This document shows, in pieces, positions 14,127 to 22,858 of a stretch of 64,000 nt of DNA. Source of the stretch: SIG480 sp045586595 (GTDB lineage Bacteria; Bacillota; Clostridia; Oscillospirales; JAAYXM01). Position 1 is the stretch's first letter. Every line of letters begins with the position of its first letter. Under the pieces are notes generated by a model. It was given only the letters and a program-made list of their open reading frames with translations, was not told the DNA's origin and did no database searches. The stretch lies in contig JAZNAQ010000020.1 of assembly GCA_045586595.1 (NCBI GenBank), positions 30,056-94,055 of the forward strand, given 5' to 3'. Both the position numbers and the translations under genes were made by a program.

Positions 14127-14657
14127 ATGAAGAAGATACTATCAGGAGTAGCAATAGCACTAATTATCCTTTTGGGTATGATTTGGATAGATAGCAAACT
14201 GTCTGCTCCCGCTCCGAATAATGCCACATCAGAAACGGAAGAAGCCGCCCCCCTGCCGCCTTTAGCTAACGAATTATCCACAGCTATTGCCGAAAAAACT
14301 CCCGCACTTGCCGATGTAACTTACAAGGATGGAGTATATTCTTTAACAGCCACATACCATACATCCGATGACATAGCCTCTTTCGGCAACTATGTTTTAG
14401 ACATTCACAACATTTTTATAGACCTTTTGCCCGATAGTGAACAAGGAAGCTTTGAATTGCTATGTTTTATCCATAGCGGCACAGAAAATGTTGATGCAAT
14501 CACATTCAACAGCCTCTATTATATCGCGGGAAATGATGAACTACGCGGTATCATAACAGATTCACGAAGTGGCTCTGTTGAAGCCAAAACCATTAACAGC
14601 AAAGAGGACCTGTTTACCCTTTTCCCTGCTGCAAAACTCTATGCCGCAGAAGAATAA
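14127..14657 (+). CDS. Membrane-anchored secreted protein, unknown
   Basis: 176 residues with one N-terminal span (ILSGVAIALIILLGMIWID), then a Pro/Glu-rich linker (SETEEAAPLPPLANEL) and an outside domain of about 120 residues of mixed strand and helix. No cysteine-rich motif and no enzyme signature. The upstream Shine-Dalgarno is weak. It is the last cargo gene before the integrase. It could belong with the protease and lipoprotein, or be an unrelated lysogenic conversion gene. Confidence 0.65.
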   Translation: MKKILSGVAIALIILLGMIWIDSKLSAPAPNNATSETEEAAPLPPLANELSTAIAEKTPALADVTYKDGVYSLTATYHTSDDIASFGNYVLDIHNIFIDLLPDSEQGSFELLCFIHSGTENVDAITFNSLYYIAGNDELRGIITDSRSGSVEAKTINSKEDLFTLFPAAKLYAAEE

Positions 14658-14683
14658 AACTTTCAAGAAAGGAGCCGGCGCCG

Positions 14684-16252
14684 ATGGCAAAGAAAACAGA
14701 AACAAACCCGCTGTTGAAAAACATCGGTGTCTGCTACGCTCGTTACAGCAGTCATAACCAAAAGGATGCGAGCATCGAACAGCAGGTAGCGGCTTGTCAG
14801 AAGAAGGCCCAAGAACTCGAGATATCTTTAATAGAGTCATATGAGGACCGTGCCGTATCCGGAAGAACAGACAAAAGGCCCAGCTTCCAAAGAATGATGC
14901 GAGATGCTGAAAAGGGTAAATTTGCATATGTCATAGCTTGGAAATCAAACCGCATGGGCAGAAATATGCTTGAGGCTATGATGAACGAAGCAAAGCTTCA
15001 ATCTTGGGGAATACGAATTCTTTATGTCGAAGAGGATTTCGATGATACAGCTGCTGGTCGATTTGCTCTCCGTTCCATGATGAATGTCAACCAATTCTAT
15101 TCGGAAAACATGGCGGAAGATATCCGCCGAGGAATGAAAGACAATGCTCTCAACTGCAAAGTGACAAACGGCACACTTCCTTTCGGATATAAGGCAGACG
15201 AAAATTTGAAGTATGTAGTAGATGAGCCTAAAGCTGCTATCGTTCGTGAGATTTTTTCGCGGGTGCTTTGTGGCGAGCCTTTCGCTGATATTTACAGCGA
15301 CTTAAATAGACGCGGCATAAAAACCTCTCGCGGGAATGAGTGGCACAAAAACAGTTTCGATTCAATATTAAAAAACGAGAGATACCGAGGTATCTATATT
15401 TTCGATGACATAAGAGTTGAGGGGGGTATCCCTCGAATTGTAAGTGATGAATTGTTTTTTGGTGTGCAGGAGGTGTTGAAAACGAAGAAAAATGCACAGG
15501 GTAGACATCGAGTATATGGAGATTATCTTTTAACCGGAAAACTCTATTGCGGCAACTGTAAATCTCCTATGGTCGGTGTTTCCGGGACATCGAGAAACAG
15601 TCTTTTGCACCATTACTATGTATGCAAAAAAAAGAGAACTGAACATCTATGTAACAAAAAGAATGTTCGCCGTGATGAAATTGAGCTGGCTGTTGCTCAG
15701 GCTATAAAAGATTATGCCCTGCAATCTGATGTAATTGAGTGGATTGCTGACAGCACAGTAGCATATAATAAGAAGCAAGAAGAATCCTCACATATAGGCA
15801 TATTGGAAACCCAATTATCCGAAACAAAAAAATCTATTAAAAACATGATGACTGCCATAGAGCAGGGCATTATAACAGCTACAACAAAAGCGCGGCTGAT
15901 GGAGTTGGAAGCCGAGCAGTCAAACATCGCGGCACAAATATCGGCCGCAAAAGCTGACATCATAACCGTTTCGCGCAAGGATGTTATCGCAGGACTTTCA
16001 ATGTTCCGCGATGGAGATGTTCACGACAAGAAATATCAAGCTAAGCTTTTCGACACTTTTCTTGTTGCTGTATATCTGTTCGATAACGAACTGAAAATAG
16101 TATTTGGCTTTAGCGGGAAGAAAAACAGTGTCACTTTACCCCTCGATATTTCTTCAGACGACCTCTCCTCTGCGTGTTCGTATAAAGCCTGTTCATCTCC
16201 ACCACACCCTTGGACTGTTTCAAGGGTGTTTTTCTTTTTTAATATAATTTAG
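14684..16252 (+). CDS. Large serine integrase
   Basis: 522 residues. N-terminal resolvase domain with catalytic YARYS (Ser22), then SIEQQ, SGRTDKRPSFQRMM and KSNRMGRN; recombinase domain at about 160-260 (LPFGYKADENLKYVVDEPKAAIVREIF); zinc ribbon LYCGNCKSPMVG...YYVCKKKR...C; and a coiled coil near 370-430, the standard order of large serine recombinases. It catalyses site-specific insertion and, with a directionality factor, excision of the element. The last 25 or so codons run through a GC-rich hairpin terminator, as is common in this family where the gene's 3' end abuts the attachment site. Confidence 0.95.
   Translation: MAKKTETNPLLKNIGVCYARYSSHNQKDASIEQQVAACQKKAQELEISLIESYEDRAVSGRTDKRPSFQRMMRDAEKGKFAYVIAWKSNRMGRNMLEAMMNEAKLQSWGIRILYVEEDFDDTAAGRFALRSMMNVNQFYSENMAEDIRRGMKDNALNCKVTNGTLPFGYKADENLKYVVDEPKAAIVREIFSRVLCGEPFADIYSDLNRRGIKTSRGNEWHKNSFDSILKNERYRGIYIFDDIRVEGGIPRIVSDELFFGVQEVLKTKKNAQGRHRVYGDYLLTGKLYCGNCKSPMVGVSGTSRNSLLHHYYVCKKKRTEHLCNKKNVRRDEIELAVAQAIKDYALQSDVIEWIADSTVAYNKKQEESSHIGILETQLSETKKSIKNMMTAIEQGIITATTKARLMELEAEQSNIAAQISAAKADIITVSRKDVIAGLSMFRDGDVHDKKYQAKLFDTFLVAVYLFDNELKIVFGFSGKKNSVTLPLDISSDDLSSACSYKACSSPPHPWTVSRVFFFFNII
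16204..16240 (+). terminator. Intrinsic terminator inside the integrase 3' end
   Basis: ACACCCTTG and CAAGGGTGT pair around an 8-base loop, followed by a long T-rich run (TTTTTCTTTTTT). It overlaps the last codons of the integrase frame, so either translation reads through it or part of this frame comes from sequence joined at the attachment site. Confidence 0.85.
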
Positions 16253-16264
16253 GATGTGTAAGAT

Positions 16265-17656
16265 ATGGAAAGTAAGTTTGAAAGAAGGTATGGGCTTTTC
16301 ACCGCCATATGTCTGGTTGTCGGAATTGTTATCGGCAGCGGTGTATTTTTTAAAGCGCAGGAAATTTTAGAAAAGACCGGTGGCAATATGCCCCTCGGAA
16401 TTATCGCATGGATAATCGGCGGGTTAGTTATGCTTTCCTGTGTTCTCGCCTTTTCACTTATGGCGCAGAAGTATGAAAAGGTAAACGGAGTGGTTGACTA
16501 TGCAGAGGCTACACTCGGCAAAAGCTATGCGTATTTTTTAGGTTGGTTTATGACGGTTTTCTACTACCCCACACTCACAATGGCTCTTTCATGGCTTTCT
16601 GCAAGATACACGCTCGTATTTATCACATCGGTAAACCCCGATTTTCCGCTACTCATCCCCGCCGCCGAGGGCGGGTGCGCAGTCGGCCCCGAGTGCATGG
16701 TGCTCGCACTTCTTTATATGGTGCTCGCATTTTCAACAAACGCGCTCTCCCCTCGCCTTGCAGGAAAGCTCCAGGTAAGCACAACAATCATAAAGCTTAT
16801 CCCCCTTAGTGTTATGGCGGTCGGCGGGATAGTATACGGTATAGCAAGCGGAGGGCTTGCACACAACTTCACCACGCCCGCAACTGTGCACAACATTGTT
16901 CGTAATCCCCTACTCTCCTCGGTCTGTGCAACAGCTTTTGCATATGAGGGCTGGATTATAGCCACCTCAATCAACGCCGAGCTTAAAAACTCAAAGCGAA
17001 ATCTCCCCATAGCTCTTATATCGGGCTGTTTTATAATTATTGCGGTATACGTCCTCTACTTTATCGGTGTGGCAGGCGGCGCATCAAACCAGGAGCTTAT
17101 TGACCACGGCGCAACGGTTGCCTTTACAAATCTTTTCGGCAACGTATTGGGCAATATACTAAATCTGTTTATTGCCGTTTCTTGTATCGGTACACTCAAC
17201 GGGCTTATGCTCGGGTGCAGCCGCGGCGTATACTCGCTCGCCGCAAGAAACGAAGGGCCGAAGCCGGAGATATTCGGAACCATCGACCAAAACACAAACA
17301 TGGCTACAAACTCAGCCGTATTCGGTCTTATAACCTGTGCTGTATGGCTTGTATATTTCTTTTTTTCAAACCTTGCCGGAACATGGTCGGGTGTGTTTGT
17401 CTTTGACCCGACAGAGTTGCCCATTCTGACTATGTACGCACTTTATATACCAATATTCGTTGCGTGGATTGCTAAATCAAAAGAAGAAAACATTATACGC
17501 CGTTTTATAATTCCCATTATAGCGATAGGCGCGTCAATATTTATGATTTATGCCACAATCCTCGCCCACGGTGCTGAATGTATATGGTATCTTATTGTAT
17601 TCGGAGTTCTTATGTTTATTGGTGCCCTTGTTAAAAACCCAAAACGAAATTCATAG
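16265..17656 (+). CDS. APC-family amino acid permease
   Basis: 463 residues, about 12 transmembrane segments. The start (YGLFTAICLVVGIVIGSGVFFK) carries the APC superfamily signature GxGIGSGVF in helix 1, and helix 6 has CATAFAYEGWIIATSINAELKN. It should import amino acids or exchange them with their amine products across the membrane; the substrate cannot be read from sequence. It is the first host gene next to the prophage, 12 bases after the integrase stop, so its own promoter may have been separated by the insertion. Confidence 0.9.
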   Translation: MESKFERRYGLFTAICLVVGIVIGSGVFFKAQEILEKTGGNMPLGIIAWIIGGLVMLSCVLAFSLMAQKYEKVNGVVDYAEATLGKSYAYFLGWFMTVFYYPTLTMALSWLSARYTLVFITSVNPDFPLLIPAAEGGCAVGPECMVLALLYMVLAFSTNALSPRLAGKLQVSTTIIKLIPLSVMAVGGIVYGIASGGLAHNFTTPATVHNIVRNPLLSSVCATAFAYEGWIIATSINAELKNSKRNLPIALISGCFIIIAVYVLYFIGVAGGASNQELIDHGATVAFTNLFGNVLGNILNLFIAVSCIGTLNGLMLGCSRGVYSLAARNEGPKPEIFGTIDQNTNMATNSAVFGLITCAVWLVYFFFSNLAGTWSGVFVFDPTELPILTMYALYIPIFVAWIAKSKEENIIRRFIIPIIAIGASIFMIYATILAHGAECIWYLIVFGVLMFIGALVKNPKRNS

Positions 17657-17697
17657 TAAATGACCATATTATTTATGAAATATAACGGAGGTTTCAT

Positions 17698-18228
17698 ATG
17701 AAAAAAACTTGTATATTACTTGCCGCATTTATAACTTTCTCTATTTTTTCAGCATGTGGCGACAGCTCGCAGAAGGACTTGATTTTGCCGGAGGCGAAAA
17801 ACGATTACACCTACACGGTTTTAGATGATACCAAGAAGGAAGGTCTTACATGCTCGCTTGAAGTGCGCTGTGACGATGCCCTCAACCACGAATTGCTCTC
17901 GGACGAAAAACGGGAAAACCTACCTGAAGATGGTGCAATTATTTCAAAATGTGATATACAGTTTACAGAGGGAGCGTCTATTCTCGACATTCTACTACGC
18001 GAGGCTCAGGCTCGCAAAATACATATCGAATTTGCAAAGTCTCCGATATATAACTCAACTTATATCAAAGGCATAGCAAACCTGTATGAATTTGATTGCG
18101 GAGCACTTTCCGGCTGGAGCTATACTGTAAACGGCGAGATGCCGCTTGTTGACTGCAGCCAGTATATAATAGAAAACGGTGACATCATTTCACTTACATA
18201 TATCTGCGACTATGCATCAGCGCAATAG
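17698..18228 (+). CDS. DUF4430 lipoprotein
   Basis: 176 residues. Signal peptide with lipobox FSAC (Cys20). The C-terminal part (TEGASILDILLREAQ...CGALSGWSYTVNGEMPLVDCSQYIIENGDIISLTYI) is the DUF4430 or transcobalamin-like C-terminal fold, which in other Firmicutes is a surface protein often linked to cobalamin uptake. A cobalamin-controlled ECF transporter lies 15 kb away, so a shared role is plausible but not shown. GGAGG precedes the ATG. Confidence 0.85.
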   Translation: MKKTCILLAAFITFSIFSACGDSSQKDLILPEAKNDYTYTVLDDTKKEGLTCSLEVRCDDALNHELLSDEKRENLPEDGAIISKCDIQFTEGASILDILLREAQARKIHIEFAKSPIYNSTYIKGIANLYEFDCGALSGWSYTVNGEMPLVDCSQYIIENGDIISLTYICDYASAQ

Positions 18229-18260
18229 ACTTAAAACGAAATCCCCGAGGTGATACGCAA

Positions 18261-20021
18261 ATGAAAACCCACGTTCAAGGAAAAAGCACGCGATACCTCA
18301 TGTCGCGCTTTGTGCCCTATTTTAAAAAGTACAAACTTGTGCTTGTGCTCGACCTTTTCTGTGCCATGCTCACAACACTTTGCGACATCATTCTTCCGCT
18401 TATTGTCAGACACCTGACAACACTTGGAATGAATGATATAGGTGCATTGAACGCCCGCGTTATACTCTCTGCGGGGGCGCTCTATCTGGGTCTTCGCATT
18501 ATAGATGTTCTTGCAAATTACTTCATGCAGGATGTCGGCCACGTTATGGGCGCAAAAATTGAGACGGATATGCGCCGAGACCTGTTCTCACATCTGCAAG
18601 AGCTTTCATACTCATACTACAGCAACACAAAGGTCGGCCAGCTTATGGCGAGGATTACAAGCGACCTATTTGATGTGACGGAATTTGCCCACCACTGCCC
18701 CGAAGAATTTTTTATTGCGGGAATAAAAATAGTGCTTTCGTTTGTAATACTGTGCTCAACAGATGTATGGCTTACACTCATCATCTTTGCAATTATCCCC
18801 GTTATGATATTCTGTTCTACCAGATTTAACCGCCGGATGCGCCGTGCGTTTAAGCGCTCACGCAACCAGCTGGGAGAGATTAATGCTCAGGTAGAAGATT
18901 CGCTTTTAGGTATACGCGTTGTAAAGTCCTTTGCAAACGAGGACATCGAAAAAGAAAAGTTTGAAAGCGGAAACGCAGAGTTTCTTGACACAAAGAAAGA
19001 AACCTATAAGTATATGGCGGGCTTTGGGAGTTCTAACCGCTTCTTTGACGGGCTTATGTATATCGTTGTAGTTGTTGCAGGCTCATTCTTTATGATGTAC
19101 GGTCGCATTACACCTGCCGACTTTATGGCATATCTTCTGTATGTCACAACACTTCTTACATCAATACGCAGAATTGTTGAGTTTACCGAGCAGTTTCAAC
19201 GCGGCATGACAGGCATTGAGCGATTTGTTGAGGTTCTTGACGAACCTGTAGAAATTAAAGACTGTGAAAACGCAACCGAGCTTTCTGATATTTCAGGAGA
19301 TATTGACTTTAAGGATGTAAGTTTTCGCTACTCTGACGGTGAAGCTGCTGTTCTCTCAAACATAAACCTTCACATAAAACGCGGCGAGAACGTTGCGCTC
19401 GTAGGCCCATCGGGTGCCGGCAAAACAACGCTATGCAACCTCATCCCCCGTTTTTATGATGTTACCGAGGGCTCTATATCAATAGACGGCACAGACATCC
19501 GCTCTGTTACCACAAAATCTCTGCGTTCACAGATAGGCATTGTTCAGCAGGATGTATACCTCTTTGCAGGCACGGTATATGACAACATTGAATACGGTAA
19601 GCCCGGGGCAACACGCGAGGAAATCGAGAATGCCGCACGCCTTGCCGGCGCACACGAGTTTATCACCCAACTTCCCGACGGTTATGAAACATTTGTCGGC
19701 GAGCGCGGTGTAAAGCTCTCAGGGGGGCAGAAACAGAGAATCAGCATAGCGCGTGTATTTCTCAAAAACCCGCCCGTACTAATTCTTGACGAAGCGACAA
19801 GCGCACTCGATAACGAGAGCGAACACATTGTCCAACGCTCACTCGCAGAGCTTGCAAAAGGGCGCACCACACTCACCATTGCGCACAGGCTTACAACCAT
19901 AAGAAATGCGACAGCAATACTCGTTCTGACAGAGGACGGAATAGCTGAAAGCGGAAGTCACGACGACCTTATGAAAAAACAGGGCTTATACTTTAACCTT
20001 TATAATATGTATAATGTTTAG
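18261..20021 (+). CDS. ABC transporter, permease-ATPase fusion (exporter type)
   Basis: 586 residues: six-span ABC membrane domain (about 20-310), then an ATPase with Walker A GPSGAGKTT, signature LSGGQKQRISIARV, Walker B VLILDEATSALD and the H-loop TIAHRLTTI. It works as a homodimer, or as a heterodimer if a partner exists elsewhere. Typical exporters of this type move lipids, peptides or drugs; no substrate is indicated. GAGGTG precedes the ATG, 32 bases after the DUF4430 gene, so the two may be co-transcribed. Confidence 0.93.
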   Translation: MKTHVQGKSTRYLMSRFVPYFKKYKLVLVLDLFCAMLTTLCDIILPLIVRHLTTLGMNDIGALNARVILSAGALYLGLRIIDVLANYFMQDVGHVMGAKIETDMRRDLFSHLQELSYSYYSNTKVGQLMARITSDLFDVTEFAHHCPEEFFIAGIKIVLSFVILCSTDVWLTLIIFAIIPVMIFCSTRFNRRMRRAFKRSRNQLGEINAQVEDSLLGIRVVKSFANEDIEKEKFESGNAEFLDTKKETYKYMAGFGSSNRFFDGLMYIVVVVAGSFFMMYGRITPADFMAYLLYVTTLLTSIRRIVEFTEQFQRGMTGIERFVEVLDEPVEIKDCENATELSDISGDIDFKDVSFRYSDGEAAVLSNINLHIKRGENVALVGPSGAGKTTLCNLIPRFYDVTEGSISIDGTDIRSVTTKSLRSQIGIVQQDVYLFAGTVYDNIEYGKPGATREEIENAARLAGAHEFITQLPDGYETFVGERGVKLSGGQKQRISIARVFLKNPPVLILDEATSALDNESEHIVQRSLAELAKGRTTLTIAHRLTTIRNATAILVLTEDGIAESGSHDDLMKKQGLYFNLYNMYNV

Positions 20022-20058
20022 AAAAACAGGCTGTGCCAAAAGCACAGCCTGTTTTTTA
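20022..20058. terminator. Bidirectional intrinsic terminator
   Basis: AAACAGGCTGTGC and GCACAGCCTGTTT pair around a 5-base loop, with T-runs on both strands. It ends the ABC transporter gene and, on the other strand, the SpoVB-like gene. Confidence 0.9.
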
Positions 20059-20067
20059 TTTCTGTTA

Positions 20068-21669
20068 TTACTTATCAGGGAAAAGTTTTGCCGCGATTTT
20101 TTCACCCTTAGGAAGTCCTAACACATCGTCCTTTGTTATTCCGCGAAGAAGTATCATTGCTGCAAAGTACACTACAACACCCGATGTGATAGAAGCCGCA
20201 ACAGATACAAGATTTCCGACAAACGGAAGTGCAAGAGAATATACGAGATATACAGCGACACCCATAAGTGCGCAAGAGATTATCGGGCGTATATACGTCT
20301 CAACAAACTTCGGTTTAAACCCTACAGTACGCGCAAGGAAGAACATATTAAGCACCGTTATAAGAACATAGCACAGAACAGTTCCCACTGCCGCACCCGA
20401 GAGCTCAACGCCAGGAATCGCAATGAGTATATAGTTTGCAACGATTTTTAACACTGCACCGCAAAGCATGGTCAAAAGCGGAACGGTAGCGCGACCCAAT
20501 GCCTGCATTGAGGTTGACGTGAGCGACGATGCACACAAGAAGAAAGAGGCTATACCGAGTATTGAGAGCACCGGTGCCGCTATTGCAACATCAGCTGCAG
20601 ATTTGAACAGGATTGAAAGTATCGGCTTTGCGAGAACTGAAATTCCTACAGATGCAGGAAGTGTGAATATGATGACTATCCGCAGAGCAGAAAGCAGCGT
20701 TTTGTGAAGCTTTTCGCGGTCTCCTACCGCGTACGCCGCCGATATCGTCGGCGTTACGCTGACATTAAGCGATATTATAATTGACGGAACAAGGTTAAAC
20801 AGAGGAAGTGCATAATTCTCATAAATGCCAAAAAGCGATGTCGTCATTTCTGAATCATATCCAAGCAACGCCAGACGATTTGTTATGAGGAACATATCTA
20901 TCGTGCTTGTGATGTTCATAACAAGAGAGCCGAGTGTTACAGGAACGGCAATCTTCAAAAGTGCCGATAGAATTTGTGAGCTTTTTCTTACTTCCCCGCC
21001 GTTATCTGAAAGCCTCCCCTCAACACGTCGCTTGTGGACGGCAAAGAATATCATCAACAGCACCGTTAGTACAGTTCCTACGGTTATTCCCGTTATAATT
21101 CCCGCCGATATGTACTTGCCGCTAAAACCACGAGAGAGAAGAAGCCATGCGAGCAGGAGTCCTATAAAAAGCCTTGAGAGCGCCTCTATTATCTGAGAAA
21201 TGCCGGTCGGCACCATGTTCTCGTGGCCTTGAAAATACCCTCGAAACGCCGCGGTGCACGCCATAAAAAGCACCGCAGGCGCAAGTGCAATTATGCTCGG
21301 TACTGCGTTAATGTCATTTGTTGCGAGAGCCAAAGGCTTAGCAAAGATAATGAGCGTAAGCATCCCCACAAGACCGATGGTAAGACAGAGCCCCATTGCG
21401 GTCTTGAAAATCTTGTTCGTCTCACGCGGTCTGTCAAGCGCGCGGCTTTCGGATATCATCTTGGATATAGCTATCGGGATACCTGCTGTGGCAATCGTAA
21501 GCAGTATAGAATAGTATCTGTACGCCATACTGTACAGTCCCATGGTATACTCTCCGACGAGATTGGTGAGCGGTATGCGGAAAACCGCGCCAATAATCTT
21601 AACTATAATACTTGATGCCGCAAGAATAATCGCACCCTTTACGAATGATGCTTCTTTTTTATTAGACAA
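20068..21669 (-). CDS. SpoVB-like polysaccharide flippase (MOP superfamily)
   Basis: 533 residues from a likely TTG at 21669 (AAAGGGTG six bases upstream); an ATG at 21708 is possible but overlaps the gene upstream. About 14 hydrophobic spans; the opening KGAIILAASSIIVKIIGAVFRIPLTNLVG and YSMAYRYYSILLTIATAGIPIAISKMI are typical of SpoVB and its MurJ-like relatives. The family flips lipid-linked wall precursors; SpoVB is needed for spore cortex in Bacillus. Whether this copy acts in sporulation or vegetative wall synthesis is open. Confidence 0.88.
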   Translation of the reverse strand: MSNKKEASFVKGAIILAASSIIVKIIGAVFRIPLTNLVGEYTMGLYSMAYRYYSILLTIATAGIPIAISKMISESRALDRPRETNKIFKTAMGLCLTIGLVGMLTLIIFAKPLALATNDINAVPSIIALAPAVLFMACTAAFRGYFQGHENMVPTGISQIIEALSRLFIGLLLAWLLLSRGFSGKYISAGIITGITVGTVLTVLLMIFFAVHKRRVEGRLSDNGGEVRKSSQILSALLKIAVPVTLGSLVMNITSTIDMFLITNRLALLGYDSEMTTSLFGIYENYALPLFNLVPSIIISLNVSVTPTISAAYAVGDREKLHKTLLSALRIVIIFTLPASVGISVLAKPILSILFKSAADVAIAAPVLSILGIASFFLCASSLTSTSMQALGRATVPLLTMLCGAVLKIVANYILIAIPGVELSGAAVGTVLCYVLITVLNMFFLARTVGFKPKFVETYIRPIISCALMGVAVYLVYSLALPFVGNLVSVAASITSGVVVYFAAMILLRGITKDDVLGLPKGEKIAAKLFPDK

Positions 21670-21691
21670 TTCTTTCACCCTTTTATCTGTG

Positions 21692-22828
21692 TTACTGTAT
21701 AATATCAAGAATCATTACAATCTGACGAATTCTGTCCTCTGTCTCTCGAAAAACTTCATAGAAACCATATTTTTTATAGAAGTCATATGCGGCGGCGTTT
21801 TTCTCAGCCACGCGCACACTGATGTGTTTTTTGCCCATGGCGCGGTACTTGCTTATTGCATGACCAATAAGCTGTATTCCGTATCTCATGCGCCTGTACT
21901 CTGGCTTTAAATAAACAAGTGGTATATGGCCTGCGCAAGGATAGAGCGTTATATCATCATCAAGCTCTATCATTCCAATTTCACCCTCAGCGCAATACCC
22001 AAAAGCTATATTTCTCTCATCCTGACGCAAAACTCGCTTAGCCTTTGCATCAACAGCTTTCATACCGACCGGCTCGTCGCCGAATATATCAAGCCACGCC
22101 TCAAGATGGTAGTCGCGGATTTTCTCTTTATCTCTCGGGAGACGCGCAAACTCAAACCAAACGTTCTTACCGCCACCTTCTCGTACCCAACGCATATTCT
22201 CGCCAAAACCGGGCATTGCGCGAAGGTGTGAGTTATCATTTCTGAAAACCTCTGTATACTCGCCGTTTTTCCATCGAAAACAGCTTACACAGGTATTATC
22301 GCCCCAATCGCCCTTTTCAACCCCTGAAAGGTCTCCTCCATGAGTTATGCCGTGCATCAGCAAGCGTATTGTCGCACCGTGGCTGACAATCGCTATTGTC
22401 TTCCCTTCGTTTTCTGATACTACTCTGTCGAGTGCGGTTTTGGCTCTTGCGTAAACATCTGCATAGCTTTCACTCTCAGAGAGCTTAAACTTAATCGGAT
22501 TGTTAGTCCAATTCTCATAGGCATCAGGAAAAAGCGCAGGTATCTCTCCCCACGGCAGGTCTTCCCACTCTCCCAGAAAAATTTCGCGAAAAGCTGAGTC
22601 CTTATTAAGCTTGAGACCCTTTGGCTTATATATTGCGCCTGCGGTTTCACAGGTGCGAATAAGGTCGCTCGAATATACCACGTCTATTTTTATATTTTCA
22701 AAACGCTTCTCGAGACACTTTATCTGTTCATATCCCTTCGGTGTAACGAGACCGTCATACCAGCCGTACGCACGCCTGGTAAGGTTTCCGAAAGACTCGG
22801 CATGGCGAATTAAATATATTTCGGTTAT
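21692..22828 (-). CDS. Histidine phosphatase-GNAT acetyltransferase fusion with likely AUA start
   Basis: 378 residues. N-terminal histidine phosphatase: TEIYLIRHAESFGN (RHAE catalytic motif at about 8-11), DVVYSSDLIRTCETA and VSHGATIRLLMHG with the second catalytic His. C-terminal GNAT domain: CAGHIPLVYLKPEYRRMRYGIQLIGHAISKYRAMG (acetyl-CoA loop) and NAAAYDFYKKYGFYEV. Upstream of base 22681 the frame has no ATG, GTG or TTG before the in-frame stop of the gene ahead, yet the essential phosphatase start lies there; an AUA (22826-22828) after AAAGGGGGCGG is the best start. Substrates are unknown. Confidence 0.85.
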   Translation of the reverse strand: MTEIYLIRHAESFGNLTRRAYGWYDGLVTPKGYEQIKCLEKRFENIKIDVVYSSDLIRTCETAGAIYKPKGLKLNKDSAFREIFLGEWEDLPWGEIPALFPDAYENWTNNPIKFKLSESESYADVYARAKTALDRVVSENEGKTIAIVSHGATIRLLMHGITHGGDLSGVEKGDWGDNTCVSCFRWKNGEYTEVFRNDNSHLRAMPGFGENMRWVREGGGKNVWFEFARLPRDKEKIRDYHLEAWLDIFGDEPVGMKAVDAKAKRVLRQDERNIAFGYCAEGEIGMIELDDDITLYPCAGHIPLVYLKPEYRRMRYGIQLIGHAISKYRAMGKKHISVRVAEKNAAAYDFYKKYGFYEVFRETEDRIRQIVMILDIIQ

Positions 22829-22858
22829 ACCGTCCGCCCCCTTTTTACATAGCAGGTC

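Larger units (their letters stand above)
1..16252. mobile_element. Prophage (right-hand part), possibly defective
   Basis: Phage genes fill this stretch: capsid, scaffold, small terminase, SSB, replication initiator, Cro-like and CI-like regulators and a large serine integrase at the right end, immediately followed by ordinary host genes. The left end lies outside the window. The right boundary is inferred to be close to the 3' end of the integrase gene, because serine-integrase elements normally carry the integrase next to one attachment site; no duplicated core can be checked since the other end is missing. Large terminase and portal are absent between small terminase and scaffold, so the element may be defective, or the assembly may have collapsed at a repeat. 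Confidence 0.93.

Noticed and set aside
14000..14194. 64-codon frame between lipoprotein and next gene
   Set aside because: Overlaps both neighbours, has no ribosome site and no recognised feature.
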